Below are positions 24,701-39,700 of a stretch of 64,000 bases of DNA, one piece after another. The notes beneath the pieces were generated by a model. The model did no database searches. It was not told where the DNA came from and saw nothing but the letters and a program-made list of their open reading frames with translations. A program made the position numbers and the translations under genes. Numbering within the stretch: the stretch's first letter is position 1; the number at the start of each line of letters is the position of its first letter. This DNA is from Brienomyrus brachyistius (lineage: Eukaryota; Chordata; Actinopteri; Osteoglossiformes; Mormyridae), in assembly GCF_023856365.1 (NCBI RefSeq), contig NC_064548.1, forward strand, positions 7,799,642-7,863,641, given 5' to 3'.

Positions 24701-27700
24701 CCTGGGTGCGGAATGGCCCGTTGAAGGCTTGGGTGATGGCGCTCAGGTTGAAGGCACAGACAGCCGAGGCCGCGATGCTGTTTCTGGGGAGGGAAGGGAT
24801 GGAGGTCCATTATTCACTCTCCCAAGGAAAGCAGATGTGAGATTACTCAGCGAGAGCTAATTTCTGAGCTGGGAAGGCCAATGCTTCAGCTACTATGACC
24901 CCTACTGACCAAGTATGAACATTTATATTTATTTGGCAGAAGCTTTTATCCAAAGTGATGTACTGAATCTCTGCCTCCCTTGCTGGGTCTGCAGTCCCCA
25001 GCAGCCTGAGCAAACACAGCTGTGCAGACAAGGGTCACCCTGCAGCCTGAGCAGACGCAGCTGTGCAGACAAGGGTCACCCTGCAGTCTGAGCAGACGCA
25101 GCTGTGCAGACAAGGGTCACCCTGCAGCCTGAGCAGACGCAGCTGTGCAGACAAGGGTCACCCTGCAGCCTGAGCAGACGCGGCTGTGCAGACAAGGGTC
25201 AACCTGAAGTCTGAGCAGACGCAGCTGTGCAGACAAGGGTCACCCTGCAGCCTGAGCAGATGCAGCAACGCAGACAAGGGTCACCCTGCAGCCTGAGCAG
25301 ACGTGGCTGTGCAGACACGGTTCGCCCCACAGACGAACACCCTGGGGGCTCACGGTGGTAGTGAATCACACGCAGCATTCATCACCGCCACAGTTCCGAA
25401 GCACATGACTCTTATTCTGCTGCAATAACCTCTCCAGTTCTGACTTCCTGTCCGGACAAGAAATGGGAAGGGCTTCAGGCACGTGTCTCGGAGCTGAGCC
25501 TCTGTGCGGCCGCCGGGTTCCCCAGATCCAGCTCACAGGCTGCAGCTGGGCCGTGTGCTGCATGTACAGTTAATTGGGGCTCCACGGTCCTGGGACTCTG
25601 GTCCTGTGCCCATAGCATTAGCGACTCTGCTAATTGGAGCCCAACATAATCAAGGGAGATGGGGGTGGGGCGGTGTACTTGGCCAATTGAAGTGGGGGGC
25701 TCAGCCTTATTCTTCAAAGCCTCTGGGAACATCTGGCCAGACTGAGTGGATGCAGGAGCCAGAGGACGTACATGGGGGACAACCTGCGTCCGCAGATGGA
25801 GCCCTGGACTGGAAGGGTGCCGCTTGGGGGTGAAGCACGGCTGAGCCTCAAGGGCAGTGGGGGGGCTTCTGCATCTCAGGCTGTGTTTGTGAGTGTGAAG
25901 ATAACCGAGTTTAAAAACGAGAAACGGAAAACAAAGAGCCTGTGGGAGTCCTGCTGGCTTTATTCTGCGTCTGTGCCTGTCTCGTCATGCAGCAACACGA
26001 GGTTAAATCTCGGCTAAAGCGCGCCGCTCGAGAAGCCCGGATTCCGCAACACTCTCTTCCGAAGGCCATATTTACTCGGGCCTGGGGGGGCTCTGTTGGA
26101 GATGCCTCCCCAGAGAAGGGATAAAGTGGCTTTTAGGGCCGCCTGCTGTCCGGATCCCACTTCTGGCACTGGCACGGTGCACGCTTTGCATATCGGCAGT
26201 AGAAACTGGGAAAACATCCCCCTGCTCCAGTTGTGCTGTAAGAACAGAAGGGGCAGCGGCCCTTGGCGGAGCCTGCGGAGTTAGCCCACTTGGGGGCGCT
26301 GCGCTGGCCTCTGCCTGCCTTCAAGTACCATCCATGCTTTTGGAGGAACTCACCTGCACCATCAGACATTTAACATCCAGACATGGCTACTGTCCTACAT
26401 GCTGCTTATTTTGCATTCAGGTGGATTGCAAAGTTACAGTTAGGAGAAGTTTGAAATAATTTAGAAATGCTATACAGTAAAATCCTGTTATAGTGGACTC
26501 GCTTATAATGGAATATTGTCTATAAGGTTTGCTGGTCCCAGCCGTGCGCCTTTAAGAACATGCAGAAAAAGCACCGGATATAGCGGATTCGTATATAATG
26601 GAATTTCGCTTATAACGGACAAACAATTTGGTCCCCAGGGCCGCTTTTAGCTGTAGTTTTGTTTGGTTATAAGGGACATGCAGGCTCCGCCTACAAGGCC
26701 AGATACGTAGTCGGGATTATTAATAGTCACACATCTAGTCAGGTAAAGTTGGATTACTACATGTACAATATAATAATCTATACCACAAGTGTGTCTGCTG
26801 GGGTGTGGCATGAGTAAATGCTGTCCTGTACTTGTGTTCTGTGCATGCAGCAACTCTGGATATAACAGACTTTGGATATAACGGACTGTTTTGCCAGGTC
26901 CCTTGATGTCAGTCATAACTGCATTTTACTGTACTGCAAACATCACAAAAGCAAGATTCTGCTATTTGTATGAGTACAGGCATGCAGGAAATCCCACCTT
27001 AGAGGGACAGCAACTCCCACACCATGTGGCACCATGCCGGCACGCTAGCTGGTGAATGCACTCTGAATTACCAAGGTTGTGTTCTTCAAAAACAGTAGCA
27101 AAAATTTACAATCACTATTGTTATGTTTCCGTAAGCCTCCCCGAGGCCACCCAGAACGTGAGTGTTGCGTGGGGGTGCGTTTGCCTCACCGAGGCGCCCA
27201 CCCTCGCAGGAAACGCAATGTGCAGGCATTCATGACGCTTTGAGCCATTTCCCGCTGAATGAGATGAAACAGGCCCCTGTTAACTGCAGCTTTGGGGGAA
27301 GGACTACAGCAAACGCTGGGAGCATTCAGAGCACCCAGGGCTCCACTGCTTTCAAGAAAACACTTCTCAGCTGCTCAGAAAAAGACCACCTTTTCAAGAA
27401 CCTGCCGGAAGCCTGAGAAAGCTTCCAAACGAAAAGGTCTCCGTGTCTAACAGCTTTGGACTCCAAGTGCTAGATCCAAACTTCGCTCCAATTCCAACCA
27501 CTTCAGAATATTCTAAAGCTACAGGTAAGATACTTAAATTAAAGAGAAAGTCCAAAAGGACCTTTTAAATGTAGGCTGGACTGCAGGAATCATAGGTAGG
27601 AGGAATCATTACCAATGGGGTTTAATCAAATGCAAAGATTATCGTACAGGTGCGTATTTTCACAATATTACCATGCTCTCCTTTAAGAACTTCATTATAG

Positions 27701-30700
27701 GATAATCTTCTGTCTTCCTGTCTTGACGCTGTGGCAATCTGCTGTGAATTGCCCGCTATGGCTTTTATTTGAGCAGCACAAACAAACACTGAGTATAAAA
27801 GTACAGACGCTCCCTAGGTTACGATGGTCCGTGTTATGATATTTCGACTTTGCAGTGGGTAAATGTTTTTCACTTTCAGTATATTATTCAATAAATTACA
27901 TCTAGATATTAATCATTTAATTATAAAACAAGCTTTGTGTTAATGGTTTTGCTCAACAGCAGGCTAATGTAAGCATGTTTAAGGTAGGCTAGCCTAGGCT
28001 GTGATGTTTGCTAGGTTAGGTGTACTGTATTAAAATGCCTCACGATATTCCATCCATCCATTTTCCAAACCTCTTATCCTACTGGGTCGTGGGGGGTCCG
28101 GAGTCTATCCCGGAAGCAATGGGCATGAGGCAGGGAACAACCCAGGATAGGGGGCCAGCCCATCGCAGGGCACACTCACATACCATTCACTCACACATGC
28201 ACACCTATGCGCAATTTAGTAACTCCAATTAGCCTCAGCATGTTTTTGGAATGTGGGGGGAAACCGGAGTACCCCGGAAGCCCCACGACGACATGAGGAG
28301 AACATGCAAACTCCGCACACATGTGACCCAGGCGTTGACTCAAACCCGGGTCCCAGAGGTATGAGGCAACAGTGCTAACCACTGCACCACTATGCCGCCC
28401 CCCCTTACGATAGTTTCACCTTATAATAGGTTTATGGGAACATAACCCCATCGTAACCTGGGGAGAGGCTGTATGATGCTTAAGAACGATGACTCTTAGA
28501 GAAGGATTACTAGGGGCTATTAAGAACATCATTTGAGAATGACAGAACCAGTAAGCGGAGCTGGGGGCCCTGTGCAGACCCGTAGCGCCGGGAGGCTACT
28601 CACACATTCGTGGTGAAGATGCCGAAGATGAGGTCCTGTTCGGGTAGGTAGAAGGTGCTCTGCAGCTCGTGATAGTAGAAGGGAATCTCTCCGGAGCGGG
28701 AGCAGTTGAGGCGCGCCTTCATGAAGGTGGTCCAAGTGTCCTCCAGCAGGAAGCGGCCTCCGATGTCGTTCTTGCAGACGCGTGCCACTCGTGAGTACAC
28801 CGTCTTCCCGCAATCGTGCTCCACGGCGTTCTCCCGCAGGAAGAAGTAGGTGAAGAGGCCCACGTCGTAGGCCGAGATGAAGTGTGGCTCTGTGTGTCCA
28901 GAAGAGAGCGGTGGGGGTGTGGGTTAGCTGCGGGGGAGACTCAGCGATATGCCAATTTGTAGGCAGCCTGGACCTTCAGAATGAACAGAAAGCTTCAGCT
29001 GGGAGACCACAGGGCCCCAGGGCTATTTCCCGAGTCACTGACAAAGCCCCAGGGTCTGGGCTGGGCCCAGAGCCGCAGACAGAGGGCTGGCCTTCCCATT
29101 TTTCAGACAGCGAGAGTGTTTTACAGCCCGTCCCTAACAGGAACAAACAGGGAGATGTTCCTGGCACTGAGCCTGTGGAAGCTACGGCGACCTGAGAGAT
29201 CTTTAGCAATGCGTCTAATCTGAGGAGGCCGCAGTCAGGTGATCCAGAGCAGCACTGCAGGAAAACCATCACAATCATTCAGCTGCTGCTTTAAAAGCCA
29301 AAAACCCTTAAAGGTTTTTGGCAACGAGAAAGAATATCGGGAAGAATATGGCGGCTGGCGAGTTACCGACAGCGATTGTGAGAGTGAGAGAGCCTCTCGC
29401 TGCTCTGGGAAAGGAACAGCCATCCCCAGAGATGCCAGAGCCAACCCCCGCACCTGCCCACCCCCCTTCAGCCAGGTAAATAGGGGGCAGAGCGTTTGAC
29501 CTTTTCAGCCATCACCAGGCAGCCTCTGAGAGACAGACAGACTGTCAGCGGAAACAAACAGGACGTGATCTGAAGGCCTGCAGTGTGAAAGGAGGGGGTT
29601 TTTAAAGGCGTCAACGCAGAGTGGCGGAGCCATTTGACCAATGAGAGAAGAAGTATGTGTAGGGCAGAGCGGGGAGAGGCTGGATGGGGGGGGGGGCAGA
29701 GTGAGGAGAGATGGGGTGGGGCTAGACTGGGTGGGTGGGGCAAAGCAGTGAGGGTAGGGCAGGGTGGGTGGGGCAGAGCAGGGTGGGTGGGGCTGCATTG
29801 GGTGGGTGGAGCAGAGCAGGCTGGGGCTGGAGCTTCAGCATGTGCTTTCATCTGTGTTCAGGGGTTTGCTCAAATGGTGTTAACGCTGCTCGTTAGACTG
29901 ATGATTTCATGCTTTATTCAGTTTGTAATTATCATTTTTAGGATTATTACCAAATACTTTTGATTTCATACAACTTATACAGACATAGTTCTGATGTAAA
30001 TAATATCACTGATATAACTGATCGTGATGCATATCACGCTTTAATATATGGTTTTAATCCATGTGGCCCTGGATGCAACTTCAGCCTGTGAAAAAGTTCA
30101 CCTTGGGTGTGGCAGAGACCTGAGAAGAAGAGAGTGCAGCCTGGCAGGCAGGAAGCCAGGCAGTGATAACCAGGATCATCAGAAATCCAGGGAGGTACCT
30201 AAAACCGCCTGTGATATCCAGCTGGCTGATTATTATTATCAGTCACTTTCGGAATGAGCCAGATGTCCTGTGTTTACTTGCAGGAGAGGTCAAGGCCCGG
30301 CCTTAGGAGGAGGGGCTTATTAGAATGACACTGGATAGACTCATCTCCTTAAGCATGGGGGTGTCACAATCATACAGGTGACCCCCCCCCCCCCCAACCC
30401 CCTTCACTTGGTGTCTCCCTGGGGCTCTCTGATTTTCCTACCCTGGCCAGTGAAATAATGTCCCCATATGGTAAAATGCAAAAGGTTTTCATCACACTGC
30501 AAGGAGATCTAGTCGCCACAATGTAATAATTACAAACACGCACACACACACACACCTACCTCTCTCAGATCTGTCACAAACAGCGTGTGTCTACAAACCT
30601 ACAAACAAACAGCAGCAACTTGCACCTGCCTTCAGCTGTATTAAAAATTTCTGTCGGATCGATGCCTATCTTCAAAGGATCTGCTGACCACCTGCAAGGC

Positions 30701-33700
30701 TTGGTGACTAATGTCAGAGATCCTGGACTAATTAGTGATGATAATTTTAGGATCAAAGACAATGAAAGCTTACGATGAAACCAAGACAACAGTCAGAGCA
30801 ACCAAATAAGGGACACTGTGTGTTCATGTGTTTTTTGTAATTATTATATCGTGAAGACCAGATTTCCCAACAATGTGATAAAAACTGAAGACATTTTTAG
30901 GTCCCCACAAGGATAACCTCGATTTTATAAGAATCTATGAATGCAATCAAAACAGTAAAAATTTGTTTGGTTACTTATGGTTAGGGCTGGGTAGGGGTTA
31001 AGGCAGTCAGAGTTGGGATTAGTGTTGTGCCTATAGAAATGAATGTCTCCATAAAGATATGAATACTTGAACTGTGTGTGTTTGTATGTGTGTGTGTACA
31101 TGTGTGGGTCCGCCCCGTCCTACAGACGTCCACACACCGTTAAGCCACTTGGAGTTGTACTGCGCCGTGCGCAGGGGCGGCATGCTGCCAAGGCTGCGGT
31201 AGATGACGGGATCCCGGCCCGAGAAGTCGATGACGGTGGCCGCATACAGCTCGCCCCTCTCCGTCACCACGGCTGTGGAATTGTGGCGCGGGTCATAGGG
31301 GCAGCGTGCAACGCCATTGACCCGATCCAGCACGCGGCTCAGGTTACCCACCTGAAAAAAACAGAGGGTATTACCACTTGTACACGGGGGGGGGGGGGAG
31401 GGGGCTTTGCATTCCACTGGGACACTTGATCTAATTGTTCAGTAATTTAATTAATTTAGTCATCTCATATCTTGTGAACAACTTGAAAAACCGGAAAAAA
31501 AAACATTGTCTAGCAGTCCGAACTCACACCTTAATCCTAAACCTGGCCCAAACAGAAACCCAAACTCTAACTCAAATACAAACCCCAAACAGCAGTTTAT
31601 CCAGCCAGTAAGCAGCACTAAAAGTCAAGCAGTCCTCAGAGAACACATTTGTTCTGCTCTGTTTACAACACAAACAGGTCTTCCTGAAAATCCATAAACC
31701 TTCCCGGCTTCAATGTTTTCAAATAAATGAATACGCCTCTGACAGCTGAGCAATGCTCAGCAGCAGGCTGTACCCCAGAGATCAGGTCCCAGGATTTACC
31801 ATGAGATTCCTTTAAATGCCCTTTATATGTGTACCATGGCATGCCCTGTTGGCTACACGGACCCGCACATCTGGCACAGACGGCCCTCACCTGTCGCATG
31901 GTGCAGACGGGCAGGAACGCGTTGGTGCCACAGGTGAACACCCGCTTCCCGTTGATGAGCAGGACCCGGATGTAGTTCTGGCACTCCACCTGTGGAGGGA
32001 GTCATCCACAGGGATTTACTGTCAGACCAAAAGCAGCCAACCAGACCTCCACCACTCCACCAAGGTGGAGCTTGGTGATTTATGGATATTTTTCTGTGTG
32101 TCGAGTAAGATGATTCTACAAAGCTATAAACACTATTGTCAGACATTTTCATCTGGAAGGTTAATGCATGTTTATTTCGTACATGAAGACAACTTTTGGC
32201 AAATAGATTTTGAAGCTGTGCTTGGTTCTCTTTGCTGCATCAATATATATGCATCTACAACGATATGCAGCTAATATTACAGTTCTCCCTGTTTCATCTC
32301 CCATGAAAATACTGCATGACAGTGAATGCTCAAATTGCTGAAGAGATTCGCCTTATTGTGGCTCTCATGTAATCAGAATGACACGCAAAGAGAGAGAAAC
32401 CAGGAGGCAGTAAACATCTGGAAGCACAAACTGCATTTTCCCCTTGCTGGCTAAATGAGGGGACAGCATTAAACCTTACCTCCGTCTTTCCTTTACTCTG
32501 ACAGGACCTCCTGGTGTCTTCGTCTGGGCCCCATTCTGTTGCCTAGGAAACCAAAATAAAGAAAAGGGATGCATTCCCATTCCAGTTTTAGCCTCCAGTG
32601 TACAGCCGGAGTGTACGGACAGTTTGCAGGTATTATTCAGCTATCTGTGGTAATATTGCACTTGCCCAGCTTTACTAAGGATGCACCCTTACCTCGGACT
32701 GTTTACTATGCTAACATGGCAATAAGTGGGCCACTGCCTCAAAGAGCCAGGCGACTAGATAGCCAGCAAACCACATGTCATTTGCATATAAATGCAAGCG
32801 CTTCTTATCATTCAACTGGAGCACAGCAACACCCCAGCCCCCCACCCCTGGCCCCCAATTATATTTCTTTTAAGGGCCCCGTGTTTAATTATGGATGCAT
32901 CACCAAGGCTAACGTTCTACCTCCTCTAATGAAGGCATGAGCTGGTTCAATGGTGTTTCTGAAGCTCCTCCATCACCCGGTTTCCCTCTCATGAGCTGTC
33001 CTTCAGGTAGACGTTTACACATCAGCTACACTCCCACCATTCAAGGCTAAACGTACCATTCCAGCCCTCTCAGTCACACGGCCATTATGCTCCCACTATC
33101 CCGGGTTAAATGTGCCGTTCCGACTCTCTCCACCACACGGCCATTATGCTCCCACTATCCCGGGCTAAATGTGCCGTTCCGACTCTCTCCACCACACGGC
33201 CATTATGCTCCATCTATCCCGGACTAAATGTGCCGTTCCGACTCTCTCCGCCACACGGCCATTATGCTCCATCTATCCCGGACTAAATGTGCCGTTCCGA
33301 CTCTCTCCCCCACACGGCCATTATGCTCCCACTATCCCGGGTTAAATGTGCCGTTCCCACTCTCTCCGCCACACGGCCATTATGCTCCCACTATCCCGGG
33401 TTAAATGTGCCGTTCCGACTCTCTCCGCCACACGGCCATTATGCTCCCACTATCCCGGGTTAAATGTGCCGTTCCGACTCTCCACCACACGGCCATTATG
33501 CTCCCACTATCCCGGACTAAATGTGCCGTTCCGACTCTCCACCACACGGCCATTATGCTCCCACTATCCCGGGTTAAATGTGCCGTTCCGACTCTCCACC
33601 ACATGGCCATTATGCTCCCACTATCCCGGGTTAAATGTGCCGTTCCGACTCTCCACCACACGGCCATTATGCTCCCACTATCCCGGGTTAAATGTGCCGT

Positions 33701-36700
33701 TCCGACTCTCTCCGCCACACGACCATTATGCTCCCGCTATCCCGGGTTAAATGTGCCGTTCCGACTCTCTCCGCCACACGGCCATTATGCTCCCGCTATC
33801 CCAGGTTAAATGTGCCGTTCCGACTCTCTCCGCCACACGGCCATTATGCTCCCACTATCCTGGGTTAAATTTGCCGTTCTGACTCTCTCCGCCACACGGC
33901 CATTATGCTCCCGCTATCCCAGGTTAAATGTGCCGTTCCGACTCTCTCCGCCACACGGCCATTATGCTCCCACTATCCTGGGTTAAATGTGCCGTTCCGA
34001 CTCTCTCCGCCACACGGCCATTATGCTCCCACTATCCTGGGTTAAATGTGCCGTTCCGACTCTCCACCACATGGCCATTATGCTCCCACTATCCCGGGTT
34101 AAATTTGCCGTTCCGACTCTCTCCACCACACGGCCATTATGCTCCCACTATCCTGGGTTAAATTTGCCGTTCCGACTCTCTCCGCCACACGGCCATTATG
34201 CTCCCACTATCCTGGGTTAAATGTGCCGTTCCGACTCTCCACCACATGGCCATTATGCTCCCACTATCCCGGGTTAAATTTGCCGTTCCGACTCTCTCCA
34301 CCACGCGGCCATTATGCTCCCACTATCCTGGGTTAAATTTGCCGTTCCGACTCTCTCCACCACGCGGCCATTATGCTCCCACTATCCTGGGTTAAATTTG
34401 CCGTTCCGACTCTCTCCACCACGCGGCCATTATGCTCCCACTATCCCGGGTTAAATGTGCCGTTCCGACTCTCCACCACATGGCCATTATGCTCCCACTA
34501 TCCCGGGTTAAATTTGCCGTTCCGACTCTCTCCACCACGCGGCCATTATGCTCCCACTATCCCGGGTTAAATTTGCCGTTCCGACTCTCTCCACCACGCG
34601 GCCATTATGCTCCCACTATCCTGGGTTAAATTTGCCGTTCCGACTCTCTCCACCACGCGGCCATTATGCTCCCACTATCCTGGGTTAAATTTGCCGTTCC
34701 GACTCTCTCCACCACGCGGCCATTATGCTCCCACTATCCTGGGTTAAATGTGCCGTTCCGACTCTCCACCACGCGGCCATTATGCTCCCACTATCCCGGA
34801 CTAAATGTGCCGTTCCGACTCTCTCCGCCACACGGCCATTATGCTCCCACTATCCCGGACTAAATGTGCCGTTCCGACTCTCTCCACCACACGGCCATTA
34901 TGCTCCCACTATCCCGGACTAAATGTGCCGTTCCGACTCTCTCCACCACACGGCCATTATGCTCCCACTATCCTGGGTTAAATGTGCCGTTCCGACTCTC
35001 CACCACATGGCCATTATGCTCCCACTATCCCGGGTTAAATTTGCCGTTCCGACTCTCTCCACCACGCGGCCATTATGCTCCCACTATCCTGGGTTAAATT
35101 TGCCGTTCCGACTCTCTCCGCCACACGGCCATTATGCTCCCACTATCCCGGACTAAATGTGCCGTTCCGACTCTCTCCACCACACGGCCATTATGCTCCC
35201 ACTATCCCGGGTTAAATTTGCCGTTCCGACTCTCTCCGCCACACGGCCATTATGCTCTCACTATCCTGGACTAAATGTGCCGTTCCGACTCTCTCCGCCA
35301 CACGGCCATTATGCTCCCACTATCCCGGGTTAAATGTGCCGTTCCGACTCTCTCCGCCACACGGCCATTATGCTCCCACTATCCCGGACTAAATTTGCCG
35401 TTCCGACTCTCCACCACACGGCCATTATGCTCCCACTATCCCGGGTTAAATGTGCCGTTCCGACTCTCTCCGCCACACGGCCATTATGCTCTCACTATCC
35501 TGGACTAAATGTGCCGTTCCGACTCTCTCCGCCACACGGCCATTATGCTCCCACTATCCCGGGTTAAATGTGCCGTTCCGACTCTCTCCGCCACACGGCC
35601 ATTATGCTCTCACTATCCTGGACTAAATGTGCCGTTCCGACTCTCTCCGCCACACGGCCATTATGCTCCCACTATCCCGGGTTAAATGTGCCGTTCCGAC
35701 TCTCTCCACCACACGGCCATTATGCTCCCACTATCCCGGACTAAATTTGCCGTTCCGACTCTCCACCACACGGCCATTATGCTCCCACTATCCCGGGTTA
35801 AATGTGCCGTTCCGACTCTCTCCGCCACACGACCATTATGCTCCCGCTATCCCGGGTTAAATGTGCCGTTCCGACTCTCCACCACACGGCCATTATGCTC
35901 CCACTATCCCGGGTTAAATGTGCCGTTCCGACTCTCTCCGCCACACGACCATTATGCTCCCGCTATCCCGGGTTAAATTTGCCGTTCCGACTCTCTCCGC
36001 CACACGGCCATTATGCTCCCACTATCCTGGGTTAAATGTGCCGTTCCGACTCTCCACCACATGGCCATTATGCTCCCACTATCCCGGGTTAAATTTGCCG
36101 TTCCGACTCTCTCCACCACGCGGCCATTATGCTCCCACTATCCTGGGTTAAATTTGCCGTTCCGACTCTCTCCACCACACGGCCATTATGCTCCCACTAT
36201 CCCGGGTTAAATTTGCCGTTCCGACTCTCTCCGCCACACGGCCATTATGCTCCCACTATCCCGGGTTAAATGTGCCGTTCCGACACTCCACCACATGGCC
36301 ATTATGCTCCCACTATCCCGGGTTAAATTTGCCGTTCCGACTCTCTCCGCCACACGGCCATTATGCTCTCACTATCCTGGACTAAATGTGCCGTTCCGAC
36401 TCTCTCCGCCACACGGCCATTATGCTCCCACTATCCCGGGTTAAATGTGCCGTTCCGACTCTCCACCACATGGTCATTATGCTCCCACTATCCCGGGTTA
36501 AATTTGCCGTTCCGACTCTCTCCACCACACGGCCATTATGCTCCCACTATCCCGGGTTAAATTTGCCGTTCCGACTCTCCACCACACGGCCATTATGCTC
36601 CCACTATCCCGGGTTAAATGTGCCGTTCCGACTCTCCACCACATGGCCATTATGCTCCCACTATCCCGGGTTAAATTTGCCGTTCCGACTCTCTCCACCA

Positions 36701-39700
36701 CACGGCCATTATGCTCCCACTATCCCGGGTTAAATTTGCCCTTCCGACTCTCTCCGCCACACGGCCATTATGCTCCCACTATCCCGGACTAAATGTGCCG
36801 TTCCGACTCTCTCCGCCACATGGCCATTATGCTCCCACTATCCCGGGTTAAATGTGCCGTTCCGACTCTCCACCACACGGCCATTATGCTCCCACTATCC
36901 CGGGTTAAATGTGCCGTTCCGACTCTCTCCACCACACGGCCATTATGCTCCCACTATCCCGGACTAAATGTGCCGTTCCGACTCTCTCTGCCACATGGCC
37001 ATTATGCTCCCACTATCCCGGGTTAAATTTGCCGTTCCGACTCTCTCAGTCACACGGCCATTATGCTCCCACTATCCCGGGTTAAATTTGCCGTTCCGAC
37101 TCTCTCCACCACACGGCCATTATGCTCCCACTATCCCGGACTAAATGTGCCGTTCCGACTCTCTCCACCACACGGCCATTATGCTCCCACTATCCTGGGT
37201 TAAATGTGCCGTTCCGACTCTCCACCACATGGCCATTATGCTCCCACTATCCCGGGTTAAATTTGCCGTTCCGACTCTCTCCACCACGCGGCCATTATGC
37301 TCCCACTATCCTGGGTTAAATTTGCCGTTCCGACTCTCTCCGCCACACGGCCATTATGCTCCCACTATCCCGGACTAAATGTGCCGTTCCGACTCTCTCC
37401 ACCACACGGCCATTATGCTCCCACTATCCCGGGTTAAATTTGCCGTTCCGACTCTCTCCGCCACACGGCCATTATGCTCTCACTATCCTGGACTAAATGT
37501 GCCGTTCCGACTCTCTCCGCCACACGGCCATTATGCTCCCACTATCCCGGGTTAAATGTGCCGTTCCGACTCTCTCCGCCACACGGCCATTATGCTCCCA
37601 CTATCCCGGACTAAATTTGCCGTTCCGACTCTCCACCACACGGCCATTATGCTCCCACTATCCCGGGTTAAATGTGCCGTTCCGACTCTCTCCGCCACAC
37701 GGCCATTATGCTCTCACTATCCTGGACTAAATGTGCCGTTCCGACTCTCTCCGCCACACGGCCATTATGCTCCCACTATCCCGGGTTAAATGTGCCGTTC
37801 CGACTCTCTCCGCCACACGGCCATTATGCTCTCACTATCCTGGACTAAATGTGCCGTTCCGACTCTCTCCGCCACACGGCCATTATGCTCCCACTATCCC
37901 GGGTTAAATGTGCCGTTCCGACTCTCTCCACCACACGGCCATTATGCTCCCACTATCCCGGACTAAATTTGCCGTTCCGACTCTCCACCACACGGCCATT
38001 ATGCTCCCGCTATCCCGGGTTAAATGTGCCGTTCCGACTCTCCACCACACGGCCATTATGCTCCCACTATCCCGGGTTAAATGTGCCGTTCCGACTCTCT
38101 CCGCCACACGACCATTATGCTCCCGCTATCCCGGGTTAAATTTGCCGTTCCGACTCTCTCCGCCACACGGCCATTATGCTCCCACTATCCTGGGTTAAAT
38201 GTGCCGTTCCGACTCTCCACCACATGGCCATTATGCTCCCACTATCCCGGGTTAAATTTGCCGTTCCGACTCTCTCCACCACGCGGCCATTATGCTCCCA
38301 CTATCCCGGGTTAAATTTGCCGTTCCGACTCTCTCCACCACACGGCCATTATGCTCCCACTATCCCGGGTTAAATTTGCCGTTCCGACTCTCTCCGCCAC
38401 ACGGCCATTATGCTCCCACTATCCCGGGTTAAATGTGCCGTTCCGACACTCCACCACATGGCCATTATGCTCCCACTATCCCGGGTTAAATTTGCCGTTC
38501 CGACTCTCTCCGCCACACGGCCATTATGCTCTCACTATCCTGGACTAAATGTGCCGTTCCGACTCTCTCCGCCACACGGCCATTATGCTCCCACTATCCC
38601 GGGTTAAATGTGCCGTTCCGACTCTCCACCACATGGCCATTATGCTCCCACTATCCCGGGTTAAATTTGCCGTTCCGACTCTCTCCACCACACGGCCATT
38701 ATGCTCCCACTATCCCGGGTTAAATTTGCCGTTCCGACTCTCCACCACACGGCCATTATGCTCCCACTATCCCGGGTTAAATGTGCCGTTCCGACTCTCC
38801 ACCACATGGCCATTATGCTCCCACTATCCCGGGTTAAATTTGCCGTTCCGACTCTCTCCACCACACGGCCATTATGCTCCCACTATCCCGGGTTAAATTT
38901 GCCCTTCCGACTCTCTCCGCCACACGGCCATTATGCTCCCACTATCCCGGACTAAATGTGCCGTTCCGACTCTCTCCGCCACATGGCCATTATGCTCCCA
39001 CTATCCCGGGTTAAATGTGCCGTTCCGACTCTCCACCACACGGCCATTATGCTCCCACTATCCCGGGTTAAATGTGCCGTTCCGACTCTCTCCACCACAC
39101 GGCCATTATGCTCCCACTATCCCGGACTAAATGTGCCGTTCCGACTCTCTCCGCCACATGGCCATTATGCTCCCACTATCCCGGGTTAAATTTGCCGTTT
39201 CGACTCTCTCAGTCACACGGCCATTATGCTCCCACTATCCCGGGTTAAATTTGCCGTTCCGACTCTCTCCACCACACGGCCATTATGCTCCCACTATCCC
39301 GGACTAAATGTGCCGTTCCCACTCTCTCCACCACACGGCCATTATGCTCCCACTATCCCGGGTTAAATTTGCCGTTCCGACTCTCTCAGTCACACGGCCA
39401 TTATGCTCCCACTATCCCGGGTTAAATTTGCCGTTCCAACTCTCTCAGTCACACGGCCATTATGCTCCCACTATCCCGGGTTAAATGTGCCGTTCCGACT
39501 CTCTCCACCACACGGCCATTATGCTCCCACTATCCCGGGTTAAATGTGCCGTTCCGACTCTCTCCACCACATGGCCATTATGCTCCCACTATCCCGGGCT
39601 AAATGTGCCGTTCCCACTCTCTCCGCCACACGGCCATTATGCTCCCACTATCCCGGGAACAAGATGCCTTTTCCAGCACACTATCTTGGACTTCATCACA

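Noticed and set aside
31663..31989. Reading the exon-5 ORF through to codon 108 as one coding unit
   Set aside because: Similarity stops after VCTMRQ at a clean GTGAGG donor; the remainder is intron.
33050..39656. CRISPR-like array
   Set aside because: The repeat is contiguous, with no unique spacers and no cas genes; the setting is vertebrate.
33050..39656. Pol III A-box-like TGGCCGTGTGG on the minus strand of the minisatellite unit
   Set aside because: No B-box at proper spacing and no terminator; probably chance.
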